Part shown: piece by piece, positions 31,101-42,030 of the stretch | How positions within the stretch are numbered: the stretch's first letter is position 1 | Layout of the letters: the number at the start of each line of letters is the position of its first letter | NCBI GenBank assembly: GCA_020284085.1 | Contig: JACEVL010000163.1 | Span: 1,832,761 to 1,896,760, forward strand | Direction of reading: 5' to 3' | DNA: 64,000 nucleotides | Source: Aporrectodea caliginosa | Taxonomy: Eukaryota > Annelida > Clitellata > Crassiclitellata > Lumbricidae | Position numbers and translations under genes: made by a program | The notes under the pieces: model-generated | What the model was told of the DNA's origin: nothing | Seen by the model: only the letters and a program-made list of their open reading frames with translations | Databases searched by the model: none

Positions 31101-31560
31101 GGGTCATTTCAAGGTAAGAAATAACGAAATCTAACAAAAATCAAAGAAAAATAATCTGATCTCGGTCAATAATTATTAAAATTGGTTAATTCTTTCTTGG
31201 GTTTCTAGTTTTGATATGCGCTACATGTACATGTGGTCAGAAACAATGGTACTTAGGCTAGTGTAAGACGATCCACTCTTATTTTAAGGACAAAAAGGTC
31301 AATTTCAGAGAAAAATCAGAGGAAATGGTCATGACTCAGCAAAATATTGTTCTATTTCAGTTATTCTTTTACCTATTTGCTCGGGCCGATGAGCTACATT
31401 CCAGAAGACATAGCACCAAAAGAGTAACACAGTCCAAGGCCATTTCAAGGTCAAAAGGTAAAAATCAAGTAAATATGGCCGTAGCTCAGCCAAATGTTTA
31501 GTTTGGGTGGTTCTGATTTATGATCATTTTACCTTGATTTTGTTAGTCTCGTAGTTCTAT
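31100..31560. repeat. diverged ~160-bp tandem repeats with CAAGGTCA motifs
   Basis: At least three weakly conserved units. Each contains TTTCAAGG or CAATTTCAGAG, an AAATCA run, TGGTCATGACTCAGC/TGGCCGTAGCTCAGC, and GCTACATTCCAGAAG-like text. No ORF. Confidence 0.5.
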
Positions 31561-31984
31561 GCAACGCCACGCTTTGCGACGCCTTGTGACGCCTTACGTA
31601 AATGAGTAAGTACATATCCAATGCATATGACAATGAGTCAGTCAATCAATCGGACAGAAACGACGAACACGATGGAAGAGCCAAGACAGGATCTACATTC
31701 GCCGCGAAATTCTTGACGATTCGATTCGCGTGGTTCGTAACAGTATTGTTTTAAATGCGTCCATACGTCGATATTTTAGTAGGCCTAGTTATATTGTAAT
31801 TCTGACGGAATATTGCGTTACTTTACAAATTACAATCGATTATTGTAAGGACAGACGCCCAGGTCAGCTCACGTTTATTTTATTTTTAGTTTCTGAATAA
31901 AGAACATTTCATGCACAATTTATCTCTCGCACACCTAAGGGCCTTACCTGGCAGATATATCTTCCACTCTGGGTAGGTCAGCCT

Positions 31985-31994
31985 GGTCTATTAC

Positions 31995-32034
<40 letters not shown>

Positions 32035-32364
32035 TATTTTTTTTTACCCGAGGTATCAAGGATCCCTCAGGATTTAGGAAAAATTGCTATAAAGAGCAGG
32101 AAATTTGTCTGGAGGGTCAGGCCTCGTCTTCAGGGTTTGCAGGAAAAGTGCCGTTGAATGCGACCAAGTTATTATTATTATTATTTTTGTTAAATTGTCT
32201 GGAAAGGCCCTACTCATCTATCTGTTGACCGGCGAAAGTGCCCCTAAAGGCCACTGCATTAAAACGTTGTATCGTCATTGAGATACGTTGGAACAAAAAA
32301 GATGTTTCCCGTGGATCTCCAGTTACGGTGCCTAGCTTTTGTCCCAGGTCCGAAAGGAAGGTCA

Positions 32365-32448
<84 letters not shown>

Positions 32449-32450
32449 TC

Positions 32451-32526
<76 letters not shown>

Positions 32527-32560
32527 AAAATTATTATTATTATTATAAAAAATGTACTTC
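31985..32560 (-). mobile_element. head-to-tail retroelement 3' ends with ATT tails
   Basis: On the minus strand one copy ends with a coding piece (VAFNGTFPANPEDEA) then the signature CTGAGGGATCCTTGATACCT and an ATT-complement tail at 31985-32035. A second (32164-32345) encodes LGTVTGDPRETSFLFQRISM and TIQRFNAVAFRGTFAG. The tail of a third copy is the ATT tract at 32363-32550. Same family as at 15750-16136. Confidence 0.75.
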
Positions 32561-32690
32561 ATTCCTTCAGGGACTTAGAGATTACTATTATTACGAGATA
32601 AATGTCTGAAAGGTCAGGCCTCGTCTTCAGGGTTTGAAGAGAAGGTACCCTTAAAAGCGATCAGGTTTTGCTGTTGAATACCGATGGTCA
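32561..32690 (-). mobile_element. third retroelement 3' end of the same family
   Basis: The minus strand translates to AFKGTFSSNPEDEA before a stop, matching the copy at 32128-32165. Its 3' signature is diverged and its tail is the ATT tract at 32363-32550. Confidence 0.65.
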
Positions 32691-32692
32691 GG

Positions 32693-32863
<171 letters not shown>

Positions 32864-32909
32864 GGCATTGTTATTATGTTTCATAAAAGCCAAGAAACTC
32901 ATAAACAAA

Positions 32910-33900
32910 CAGGTTAATTAACTGTTTACTTTCAGTTAACATGACTTATAAACCGTCACATAGGCTCGAGCTGCCATCGGTCTCCTGACTGTTACAATCT
33001 GAGGTGGTGTCCACAGCAGAGAGTTTCCTAGGCCCTATCTAAAGGATACTTATAGGCGCTAAAGCAGGTGGGTCACCTGCTACTGATGAAATCAGGTTCC
33101 TCAGTCCTGGAACAAAGCCACATGGTGTACCAGCTTCCTGGAGTTTCGCCTGTGTGATAGGAGAGGAGCATACATGCTTGCTTTATTATGGGCTACTTTC
33201 CGCTGAGGAATCTGCTTTTGATGCTTCTAAGCTCACGTGTTGCTACGAATGTAACTGGCCCCGTGACACCCAACGCCTCTGCTCGAGGATCTTTAGATAG
33301 CTATGTAATAAAATATGGGCAAAGAGAACATGTCCTGCGCGTGTCTGGTGGTTCTAGAGACTTTCGGCCGCAGCGTCGTCTTCCATCGACGAAGGACTTC
33401 TGGACGGTGAGATAACCGTGAGCTATCGTCGTTCCTCATCCTCGATTCTACATGATAACACAGGAACCTGAAGTTTGCACCCTGATCTTGATGTCATCTG
33501 TCAAGTGTCAACTCTAGTTGGGAGTCGGTTAGAGAGTGGAAGTGTGCAAGTACGTAATTATATTCGAAACGAAGCAGCGTAGATTATTGCATGGCACAAG
33601 ACACTGAGCCGCAGTACTGTAGAAGTCTTGGGAGGTTGGACAGGAAAGAGGACGAGAGTCGATCGATTTCCTTTTGCTGACAGAGAGTAACAGGAGCTGG
33701 CCACTTTGTCAACAGTTTCAAACAATAAAGAGAATCGTTGAAAGCACTCCATTAAATGTTAACGAGGCACTTATGTCCGGAAGTGGTCGGATGGCTGCCT
33801 TGGTAGCAGACAGATTAATTTATTGGTTAGGGTTTGCGTGGGCGGGCAGGCCAGCCACTTCTTGTTAGCTGAGTACTGTTTGCTAACTGATGAATGTTCT
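32910..33900. other. intergenic, no gene supported
   Basis: Several short ORFs, none with recognisable domains. The right end leads into a LINE 3' end. Confidence 0.5.
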
Positions 33901-33924
33901 TCATTACATTTAGCATTATTTAGG

Positions 33925-33995
33925 CTAACGTAAAGAGCGCCTCTGGTTAGTTTTTGGGAGTGGCGCTATATAAATGTGCTTGATAAATAAATGAC
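33925..33995 (+). mobile_element. LINE 3' end
   Basis: AAGAGCGCCTCTGGTTAG followed by GTGGCGCTATATAAATGTG and an AATA tail, the common LINE terminus in this window. Confidence 0.6.
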
Positions 33996-34261
33996 GGTGA
34001 TTGTCCTACTTTAGTATTAGAGCAGAGTTTGTTATTCAGCTTGTCTACATTATAATAGAAATATTATTTCTTGGTTTCAATTTACAGCGAGGCTGGATTG
34101 CATTTAATAGCGGCATAATCAATTATGTTCACACTTAGGCTACAGTAAAATGAGATTGAGATAGGAAGACGTGCAGGATTGAGAGCGATCATAATTATTA
34201 TTATTAATTATTAAACTGCCATTTATAGCGCGCATAAACAAAATGCGATGTAACATCATGA

Positions 34262-34483
34262 GACCAGCACAGAGAAACCAGTTTCTTGTTTCAGCGCCTG
34301 TCGGTTGTAATCCAACGTTTCAACACTGTTGCGTTCCACAGCCCCTTTGTTCTTCCAGATCTTGACAAGGATGGCCACTCCAGAGTAAACATTGCTTATT
34401 AATATCTGACACCTGAGGGATTATAGATACCTCGGGTAAAAATAATAATAATAAAAATAATAATAATAATAATAAAAATAATT
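34262..34483 (+). mobile_element. retroelement 3' end with AAT tail
   Basis: Translates to TSFLFQRLSVVIQRFNTVAF, then stop, the signature CTGAGGGATTATAGATACCT and an AAT/AAAAT tail. Same family as 15750-16136. Confidence 0.75.
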
Positions 34484-35439
34484 GTCCGAAGCGATTCGCG
34501 GACTCTTGAATGAAGTTGTTTTAAGGCAACTATTAACGAGCAAATACATTAGAAAGTAAGTAGGGCCTACATTCTTTATTAAACCAGTTGCTGACCACAC
34601 TCTGGTTTGCATACATATAAAAACACGAAAAACATAAAAACGAAGCTCGCAGCAAACAACGGCGTCCTTCTCAACAACTCTAGCCTTGATGTTCAAGTCT
34701 CCACGACCATATACAGCCAAAGGCACCAGCGACACACTTCAACGCGCACGCGAAGCGCCCAGCCAACGGTTTCTCGTCCGATGTTGACAGTTGAACCGCA
34801 TTAAGAGTCCACTGGACCGAGTAGCATCGAGATCTAAGAACAGCGACGGGCAGCTCAATTGTAGTACACGTGGCACCACTTCGACAAGGTCTTCGTTAGT
34901 TGGAAGACAATGCATCGTTCAGATCTGTCTCGTCCCATCCACGTATGTGAGGTACGGCACTTATTCGCAAGGTGGCAGAAGTGTACATATTATTTTAAAA
35001 TATGAAAAGAAAAGCACGTTTCGTTATTCAGACCATTTACGACCCACGAGTTACAGTAGTTAAACTAGTCCTAAGTTCCCCGAAGATTAAGTCGCTGAAC
35101 ATTACCATCGCTTGCAATACGGTACCTGGATTCAAGGTATACTGAAGAAGATTCTCACCATCGTCAGATCCTGTTGTGGACGACAAACAAACAAAGCAAC
35201 TATTCATCTTTTATTCCAATACAGACCACATAAAAACTTTACCCGTAAGGTCTGGAGAAGTCACTTGGCTCTCTGAACTCTGCCCTTACTTCGAGATGAG
35301 CAAGCAGTGTTTTTCATTAATGTCGTCACAGAAGCCAGCAGTATAGACCCATCTTGATTACTCCAAAATTATGCAGGATGCTTGAAAATCAAATTGTATG
35401 CCGCTTTTTCTACCCCTTCCTGACATACCCCTGCATAAC

Positions 35440-35775
35440 CGATGTTTTTCTGATCAATATGCCTTCCGGCCCACCGGCTCAACCTCTGCAGCTCTTGCAG
35501 CTCTTATCCACAATATAACAGAGTTACTTTATTCCAACTAATTTGTCCACCTGATTGCTTTAGATTTCTCCAAAGCTTTCGATATCGTTAGGCATGCCTA
35601 CCTGGCGAGTATCCTAGCCAAGCTGCCCATTCCTGACAACATAAATACAACTGGGCAATTGCTTTTCTGGATGGTCGTCAGCATTGCATCCAATTCCAAG
35701 CGGAAATATCAGCGCACGTTGATATCAATGCCAGCATCGTCCAGGGATCGGGTATAGGACCCATTAACAACACAT
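35440..35775 (+). pseudogene. LINE reverse transcriptase fragment (jockey-like)
   Basis: Contains DQYAFRPTGSTSAALAALI, then a stop, IALDFSKAFDIVRHAYLA, and after a frameshift AFLDGRQHCIQFQAEIS and VQGSGIGPI. These are RT motifs 2a to 4 of the jockey/CR1 group. One in-frame stop and one frameshift show that it is dead. Confidence 0.85.
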
Positions 35776-36139
35776 CACCATCACAATCAGCATCGTTGGT
35801 ATCACATTCTAGCTTTGATTTCACTGGTCAATTATAATAAATTCACAATTCCCAATCTTTAAAAGAAAGATTACGTATATAGTTCATTGCTCCTCTAGTC
35901 ATAAAGAGGTACTTCGTGCTGTTCCAGTGGCATTTTGCTGAATTTCCTTTTTCCGGAAGAATATTTATAAAAGCAATACAAAGGTAATTGCAAAAGGAGA
36001 ACTGCAATTCCACCCGCAGTATCACAATGATGATAATCCAGGTTCTGTTGCTGCAGAGGTCATAGCTACATGAACGAAGAGGACAATAGACAATAGAAAC
36101 GCCCTACCGTGTCAATCCATCACGCATGCGCAACACCCT

Positions 36140-36361
36140 CCATAAAAATAATAATAATATCTTTTCTTTAATCAAGCGCCTGACAAACGCACTGCGCTGT
36201 ACATTTACATGCAATTGAAACAATCTTAACTGCTAACAGAACAGACAGCCTGCAATACACGGCGCTAATAGCAGCCTACAAAGCATATCCGCCCTACGGG
36301 GCTCGAACTCGGTAGCTCTCGCTCTCTACGCCAGATGCTATCCAATGCGCTATCCCCCCCA
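36140..36361 (-). mobile_element. tRNA-derived SINE, second copy
   Basis: Reverse-strand copy of the SINE at 23856: CTTTTCTTTAAT(C)AAGCGCC at the left, then GCAGCCTACAAAGCATATCC, the B-box complement GGGGCTCGAACTCG, and the A-box complement ATCCAATGCGCTATC at the right. The tail is only a few AAT units, against about 70 ATT units in the other copy. Confidence 0.85.
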
Positions 36362-38593
36362 TGATGATGTACACCAAACTGCGGATAGCAATTGGTCAAT
36401 TAAAGAATATTCTCATCGTATCTCATCCTGTCTTATCTTATCTTATAAGACACTACATAGCACTGGCCTGTCTCCCTTATGCGTCGAACGCCAAATAACG
36501 CCTACAATATTATTATAGAGTGTATTGCATTTACGCATTTCTAAAGCGCGCCTCTCCCAGTAGAACCTAATCAGAGGCACTCGTGTATGCATACTTTATG
36601 CACTGTAGCATGTAGCCTACGTGTGCATAATATGTATGTATACAGGCCAGATCAGAGGGGGGGCCAGGGGGGCCAGTTGGCCTGGGCCTACGATTTTGAG
36701 GGGGCCTACTTTCCCTGACAGAGAGTCAAAGGGAGTCCTTTAGCATAAGGATTAATGCAGATAAAATATTGTTAAATCATAAATTATTAAATTAGAACTG
36801 TCACGAATATCATAATCAACAATTTAAGCTTAATGCAAGAAATTTCGAAGGAATTAGCAATTTTGAACATCAAAAGTGACAAGCCACAGTTGCTGGAATT
36901 CTACGATGTAATTGATGAATTTGCCCAAAGAAAAGCACGGAAAGCATTTTTGAATGTGAAGAAGTGATGACCATTTCTGCTCTGATGTTCTGACATTCAG
37001 AATAGTGTTTGGCCGAATCCTGATCCGGAAATCGGTTTTCGCTGGATTTTTCCCTAGACTGATTAATCGGCACATCCCTGGACTACCGAAACAAAATTAA
37101 TATCAAAAGAAGGAATATATTTTACCAAACAAATTCTTTTTTCATTAATAGAAAAAATAGTAAACCTGTCTTGGTGACCTTCTGCAGTAGGCTAATCTTT
37201 ATCATTGAAAATCCGTGTAAAATAATAAAATTTATGAGTCGACGCATCAACAAAACTGGCGGACAGTCGGTCTGTTTTCTTAAAACACGCGTTTTAAAAT
37301 GTAAATTTAATTAAAAAACATTAATCTTTCTATCATTTTAAATAGCTCATTGCATAAACTCTCATTTGAATTACATCTAGTTCAGTGTTAAATGGACACA
37401 GCGCCAACCGTGATGAGAGGCCATTGTTTTTCTATAGTCTGGTTTATTCTTCAGTTATTATACATTTGTTTAGTTTGGTTTATCTTTAATAATTATATCT
37501 TTGGCACTGTATGGTTATGCTTAAAGAGTAAAGAGTTTTAATTCATTATTATACCTTACAGAACTTCAGCAAATTGGTTTGGAGGACACTTCTAAGTTTC
37601 TATTATTTTTATTTATGGTTTTTTTTTCAAATTCAATGAATATTATAAATTTAAAAATATGAATAATTATAAGGCTATAACAAGAAATAAAAGTATTGAA
37701 CAATTAATTATAAATCAAGTCAACTGTTTTTCACTAAATATATACACAGAAAATTGTAAGAAAGTATTAAATTAATACTTTAAACCAAATAAAAAATAAA
37801 TATTGCAAAGAAATCGGATAGAATTCGGAAGCGTCAAAAAGAGGCCAAATATCCGGAATAGGCAATCGGCGAAATAATGCCAATCGTCCAAACCTAATTC
37901 CCAATACAGAATATGAATTATTCTAGTTCTTTTATTCTGCACTGTTACCGGAAAATTGTAATTGCATCAAATTCATGTACGCTAATGTAAAGTAAGTGTA
38001 TATTATATACAGAAATTATATCATCATATGTACCTGGTAGGTAGCACTGATAATAGCTATACTAAAATACTTAAGCAGTCTAAATTTCATGGGGCCTACA
38101 TTTTCCCATCTGGCCTGGGCCTATTACCAGCTCTGCACGGGCCTGTATGTATACATGTATGTATGCATGCATGTATTTATTTATGTATGTCTGTATGTTG
38201 CTGCAAAAGGCGTAGGATAGGACGGAGTTGGGTTGGTTATTGTGTGTTGTACGCCGTCTGTACATTTAAAGGGGAAAGTCAACCTTATAAAAGACACAGA
38301 GTTTTACTTGAGTTCAGACTGGAAGCTGATTGTTGGTCCTTAGTGATAGGCCCTACTGATTGTGTTGTCATTATAATTTATTTTGAATCGTTCTCTGTCA
38401 CCCATTGTTGGTGCAAGTCTATTAAAGCCAATTGAGTAACACTAATTTCTCTGGTTTGGTTGTCTCTGTCTTAATCTCTTATGCATATCTACAGCTTCTA
38501 GATGATGATCCGATGAATAACCTTGGTCATGGCAAACCTGTAATGTATACGCATGCGTATGTATGCATATGCATGCTTATCTATGTGTGCATA
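36362..38593. other. intergenic, no gene supported
   Basis: AT-rich DNA with a LINE-end-like scrap near 36543-36590 and a GC-rich GGGGGCC patch near 36655-36710. No convincing exon or RNA gene. Confidence 0.5.
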
Positions 38594-38594
38594 T

Positions 38595-38674
<80 letters not shown>

Positions 38675-38721
38675 CATCAGCATCATCCTCAGCATCATCA
38701 TCATCATCATCATTATTATTT
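38594..38721. repeat. compound trinucleotide repeat (ATC)n (AGC)n (ATC)n
   Basis: ATC, then about 12 AGC/CAG units, then mixed ATC/CTC and ATT. On a transcript the CAG/CTG core could form hairpins. Confidence 0.95.
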
Positions 38722-38782
38722 ATTATTATGATTTTTTTCGCCCGATGTAGAAATGATCTCTGAGGCTGTTATTAATATTTTT

Positions 38783-38980
38783 ACTACTACTGCTACTGCT
38801 ACTGCTACTGCTACTGCTACTGCTACTACTACTACTACTTCTACTACTACTACTACTACTTCTACTACTACTGCTATTACTACTACTGCTACCACTGCTA
38901 GGCTACTACTATCACAACCACCACCATCACCACCACCACCACCACCACCATCACCACCACCACCACTACTACCATTATAT
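38783..38980. repeat. compound trinucleotide repeat (ACT/GCT)n (ACC)n
   Basis: Alternating ACT and GCT triplets, then ACT/TCT, then ACC/ATC. Continuous ~200-base triplet register. Confidence 0.93.
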
Positions 38981-38992
38981 GAAGATTTTTAA

Positions 38993-41236
38993 AGTTCTAG
39001 TTAATGTAGCTAAATACACCGCATATGCGCTTATCGAATGCCTCTATGAGTTTCTCTTGAAGTGGTCTTATATTAATTGATATCATTACTATTACAGCCA
39101 ATGTCTGTCTATGTTTATATGCATAGCTTTGTAGTTGTATATCTTAGCGTCAAAGTGGCTTTATCGTGTTGTTGTTGTTAACGACGATGACACTGAGCAA
39201 ATGTTTTCTCAAAGAGGCCTATTAACAATAAGGAAGTTAATAACAATAAGGAAGTTAACTATCAGCTTCGGTCCGATCATGACTGTGCCGATAAGACCTA
39301 ATTGGCAATCGATTACTTTTGAACTGTCGTTTGAAATTATCTCATCAATAATTTCAAGGATAATTAGTTCTACTTGATCCGCGGCATAACTCTTGACCTT
39401 AATTCGCCTGTACGGGAGTAAATCGAAAGCAACAAAGGGTTCGTCAAATTCATACTAGTAAGACCACAAAATTATACAACGAAAGGTTAGAGACACCAAG
39501 TTTATAGTAAGACGTGACAGCTTTTTAGGGTTGGTCAACATATGACAAGAAATGGTGAAACAAATATGGATCAGCCTCTGCGTTTCCCAAGCAAAAGATG
39601 ACTGGTAATTGTAATTTGTGCTATTCTAAGTTTATTTTTAGATAGCGCTTCTTCCTGAAACTCTCTAGAGGAGTTGCCAAGGCGAAAACACAAGACCACG
39701 ACCGATGATAATAGAAAACGCTCATATCGCATGACAACAATTAGTTAAGTAAGATAATATAAAGATTAATGTCAAGTATAAACATCTGATAACATATTTG
39801 ACTGGTAGATACAGAACGAGAAAAAACCGATTAGGCGACCCACGCTGTGGATAGGCAATGGTAAAAATGTCGGTAAGTATCTACTTGTACACAGTTGGAT
39901 GATTTGCCCGAAAGGCTCGAGGAATGTGATGCACCATTGACCTTTTGACCCACGCGATTCTCTTTACGATGGCGACGACAAATACTTTATTATTATTACG
40001 ATAATGATGGCGACAATTTAAAGTGGTGCCTTACAGGTAGGCTATTTAAAAGGCTGGCTACGCTTGCCTAAGTGGTGTTAACATTTGTTAAGAACAAAAC
40101 GTTCACCAGGAAGCAAGCACTGCACAGATAACTAGATGAGTCACCACGGACGGACTTCCGCACACACGCAGAGCCAAACAAACGGGCTTTCAACTATTGT
40201 TCTAGTAACTGTGTATACTATACACAGCAGCTACATTGTATATGTATTATACAGAGTGACCCTCCTCTCGCAAAATGACTCGGAGGTCAGAGACTCACTG
40301 ACACATGATACTGTTGCATGATAGGAAGTTACGATGCTTGTGCCTCATGACGATCAACAATGAAGGAATAATTGGTGAAAGATTGTTCAATGGCGATGTT
40401 GTATTTATTGTTGCTGATGATGAAGATGACGATGACTATACTACTGAAAGATAATATATATGTGCGTGTGTGTTTATATATATAAGAGAATTTTGGAAAC
40501 ACAAAACAGAACATACGTTTAGAAGACTTTAATTGAACTTCTTATTTCGAACAAACTAATTCTTCACCATCTCCAAAACCCTGGCGATTCGCTACATCTA
40601 TTCTTCGTCAACTGATACTACGGTAGTGCTTTCTAATGACTAAGAACATAGAAATATCAGCAGCTAAGAATTCGGAGGCTCCGCGGTTTATTCTCACTAT
40701 CAGAGAGTATTTCAATGTGCAGTCGCTACGTGTTTGCGGGTATTCACTGACGCAAAACAGGGCAGAATAATTTCGAACGGTGAATTCGAAAACGAAACGC
40801 CACACAGACAATCGGTTATTATAAATTGCAGTATACGATAAGACTCTAACTCAACAAGCTAAGGCGCTATATTATTTCTGAATGAATATCATGCCCTGTG
40901 CTTGCAGTGCAGTTGAAACTCATAACTTGCTTATCAAAATACGAGTAAAATTCGGCTGAAACTACCTTGCCTATTACTGAAGACGGTCGTACAAAGCGAC
41001 AAATTTTCCTAGCCAAGAAAGACATCGCATTTCAAGTGCATTACAGATAAATACCAAATAAATTCGACGCATTGAAATTACATATTTTACATACATGACT
41101 TTGTATAGGGCACAAATAAGTCGATATTATGGTCACCTCATTGCTATTCCAAATAGTAGGTCGATATAATTTGAAAGCGATATCACAGTTACCTCTGCAT
41201 CCTTCTAGCAAGTTACTTCATAAGTCATAATTTACT
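38993..41236. other. intergenic region and probable 3' UTR of gene B
   Basis: The right part, next to the gene B stop at 41237, should hold its 3' UTR. Candidate minus-strand AATAAA signals lie near 40688 and 40400, but none is close to the stop. A 19-bp duplication (AACAATAAGGAAGTTAA) occurs at 39225-39260. No ORF supported. Confidence 0.5.
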
Positions 41237-41923
41237 TCACAGGAATAAGTTGTAGTCGGGGTATACTTTTTGCCTTCCCTTTATATCAGGTCTGGGGATC
41301 CTGAGGACCTCCTCGTTGAAGTTCAGGTTCCTTAGGTCAAAGAACTGCGCTGGATCGTTTGGTTCATAGAAATCGTCGCCTTGACTTTCGTGTGGATAGT
41401 CGTAGGCTTCTGCAACAGCGCCTCTGTGTAAGCTGTCCCCGGTGACGGCCAGAGCCCGCTCCCCGAACACGGAGTCCTGGACCGGAGGGGTTACGATATA
41501 GTCGGGGCTAGGGGATCTCATGAGATCCCGGCTCCCAGGAGCTGCATGCGTTTCAACCGTTATGCTTGGCTGAACCCCAAATGCTGCAAGTTGAATGGCT
41601 TCAGCCGATGGTCCTGCTTCGGCCACTATTACATCTTCTAGGTTTAAGACAGAGTCATTGTCTTCGAGATCGGCGGATGGACCGGGTATGGCACCCGTCT
41701 GTTCTTCCTCGGAGTCCACTGTCTTTGGCGTCGGCTGCGTCTTGGCTTTCCTCTTCTTAACAATGACAATAGCGATGATTAGGATGATGATGATCACGCT
41801 GACGGCAATTATCACACTGAGACCGATGATGAGGGCTTCGTTATCGTCTGCGTTGTTCTGTATTGTTTCAGTCTCGATGTACCTCAGGCAGTAGGCGTCC
41901 ATCGAATAGGTGCTTACGTTCAC
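41237..41923 (-). CDS. gene B last exon: end of IPT3, transmembrane helix, cytoplasmic tail
   Basis: Acceptor TTTCTTTCAG, phase 0, ends at TGA (41237-41239). The 228 residues start VNVSTYSMDAYCLRYIE, the last strand of the third IPT. Then comes NADDNEA, a single hydrophobic helix (LIIGLSVIIAVSVIIIILII) and a basic stop-transfer KKRK, so the protein is type I. The tail (~165 aa) is acidic and Pro/Ser-rich with tyrosines in SPDYIVTPP, EAYDYPHE, DDFYEPND and the extreme C-terminal YPDYNLFL. It has no kinase, RasGAP or death domain, unlike MET/RON and plexins. YDYP fits a YxxP docking motif and YNLF a YxxPhi sorting motif; both are inferences. Confidence 0.92.
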   Translation of the reverse strand: MNVSTYSMDAYCLRYIETETIQNNADDNEALIIGLSVIIAVSVIIIILIIAIVIVKKRKAKTQPTPKTVDSEEEQTGAIPGPSADLEDNDSVLNLEDVIVAEAGPSAEAIQLAAFGVQPSITVETHAAPGSRDLMRSPSPDYIVTPPVQDSVFGERALAVTGDSLHRGAVAEAYDYPHESQGDDFYEPNDPAQFFDLRNLNFNEEVLRIPRPDIKGRQKVYPDYNLFL

Positions 41924-42030
41924 CTGAAAGAAACACGATAGCGACAACGGTTTATAGCAACCATCGACTTATGATGCGCTGAGCATTATGACAGTGGCTC
42001 TTAAGAAGTTCATAGATTAGATGTTGGATC

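Noticed and set aside
38028..38435. 135-codon plus-strand ORF
   Set aside because: Cys-rich by chance; no recognisable fold, no splice or promoter context.
41595..41894. 99-codon plus-strand ORF
   Set aside because: Antisense shadow of the gene B transmembrane and tail exon.
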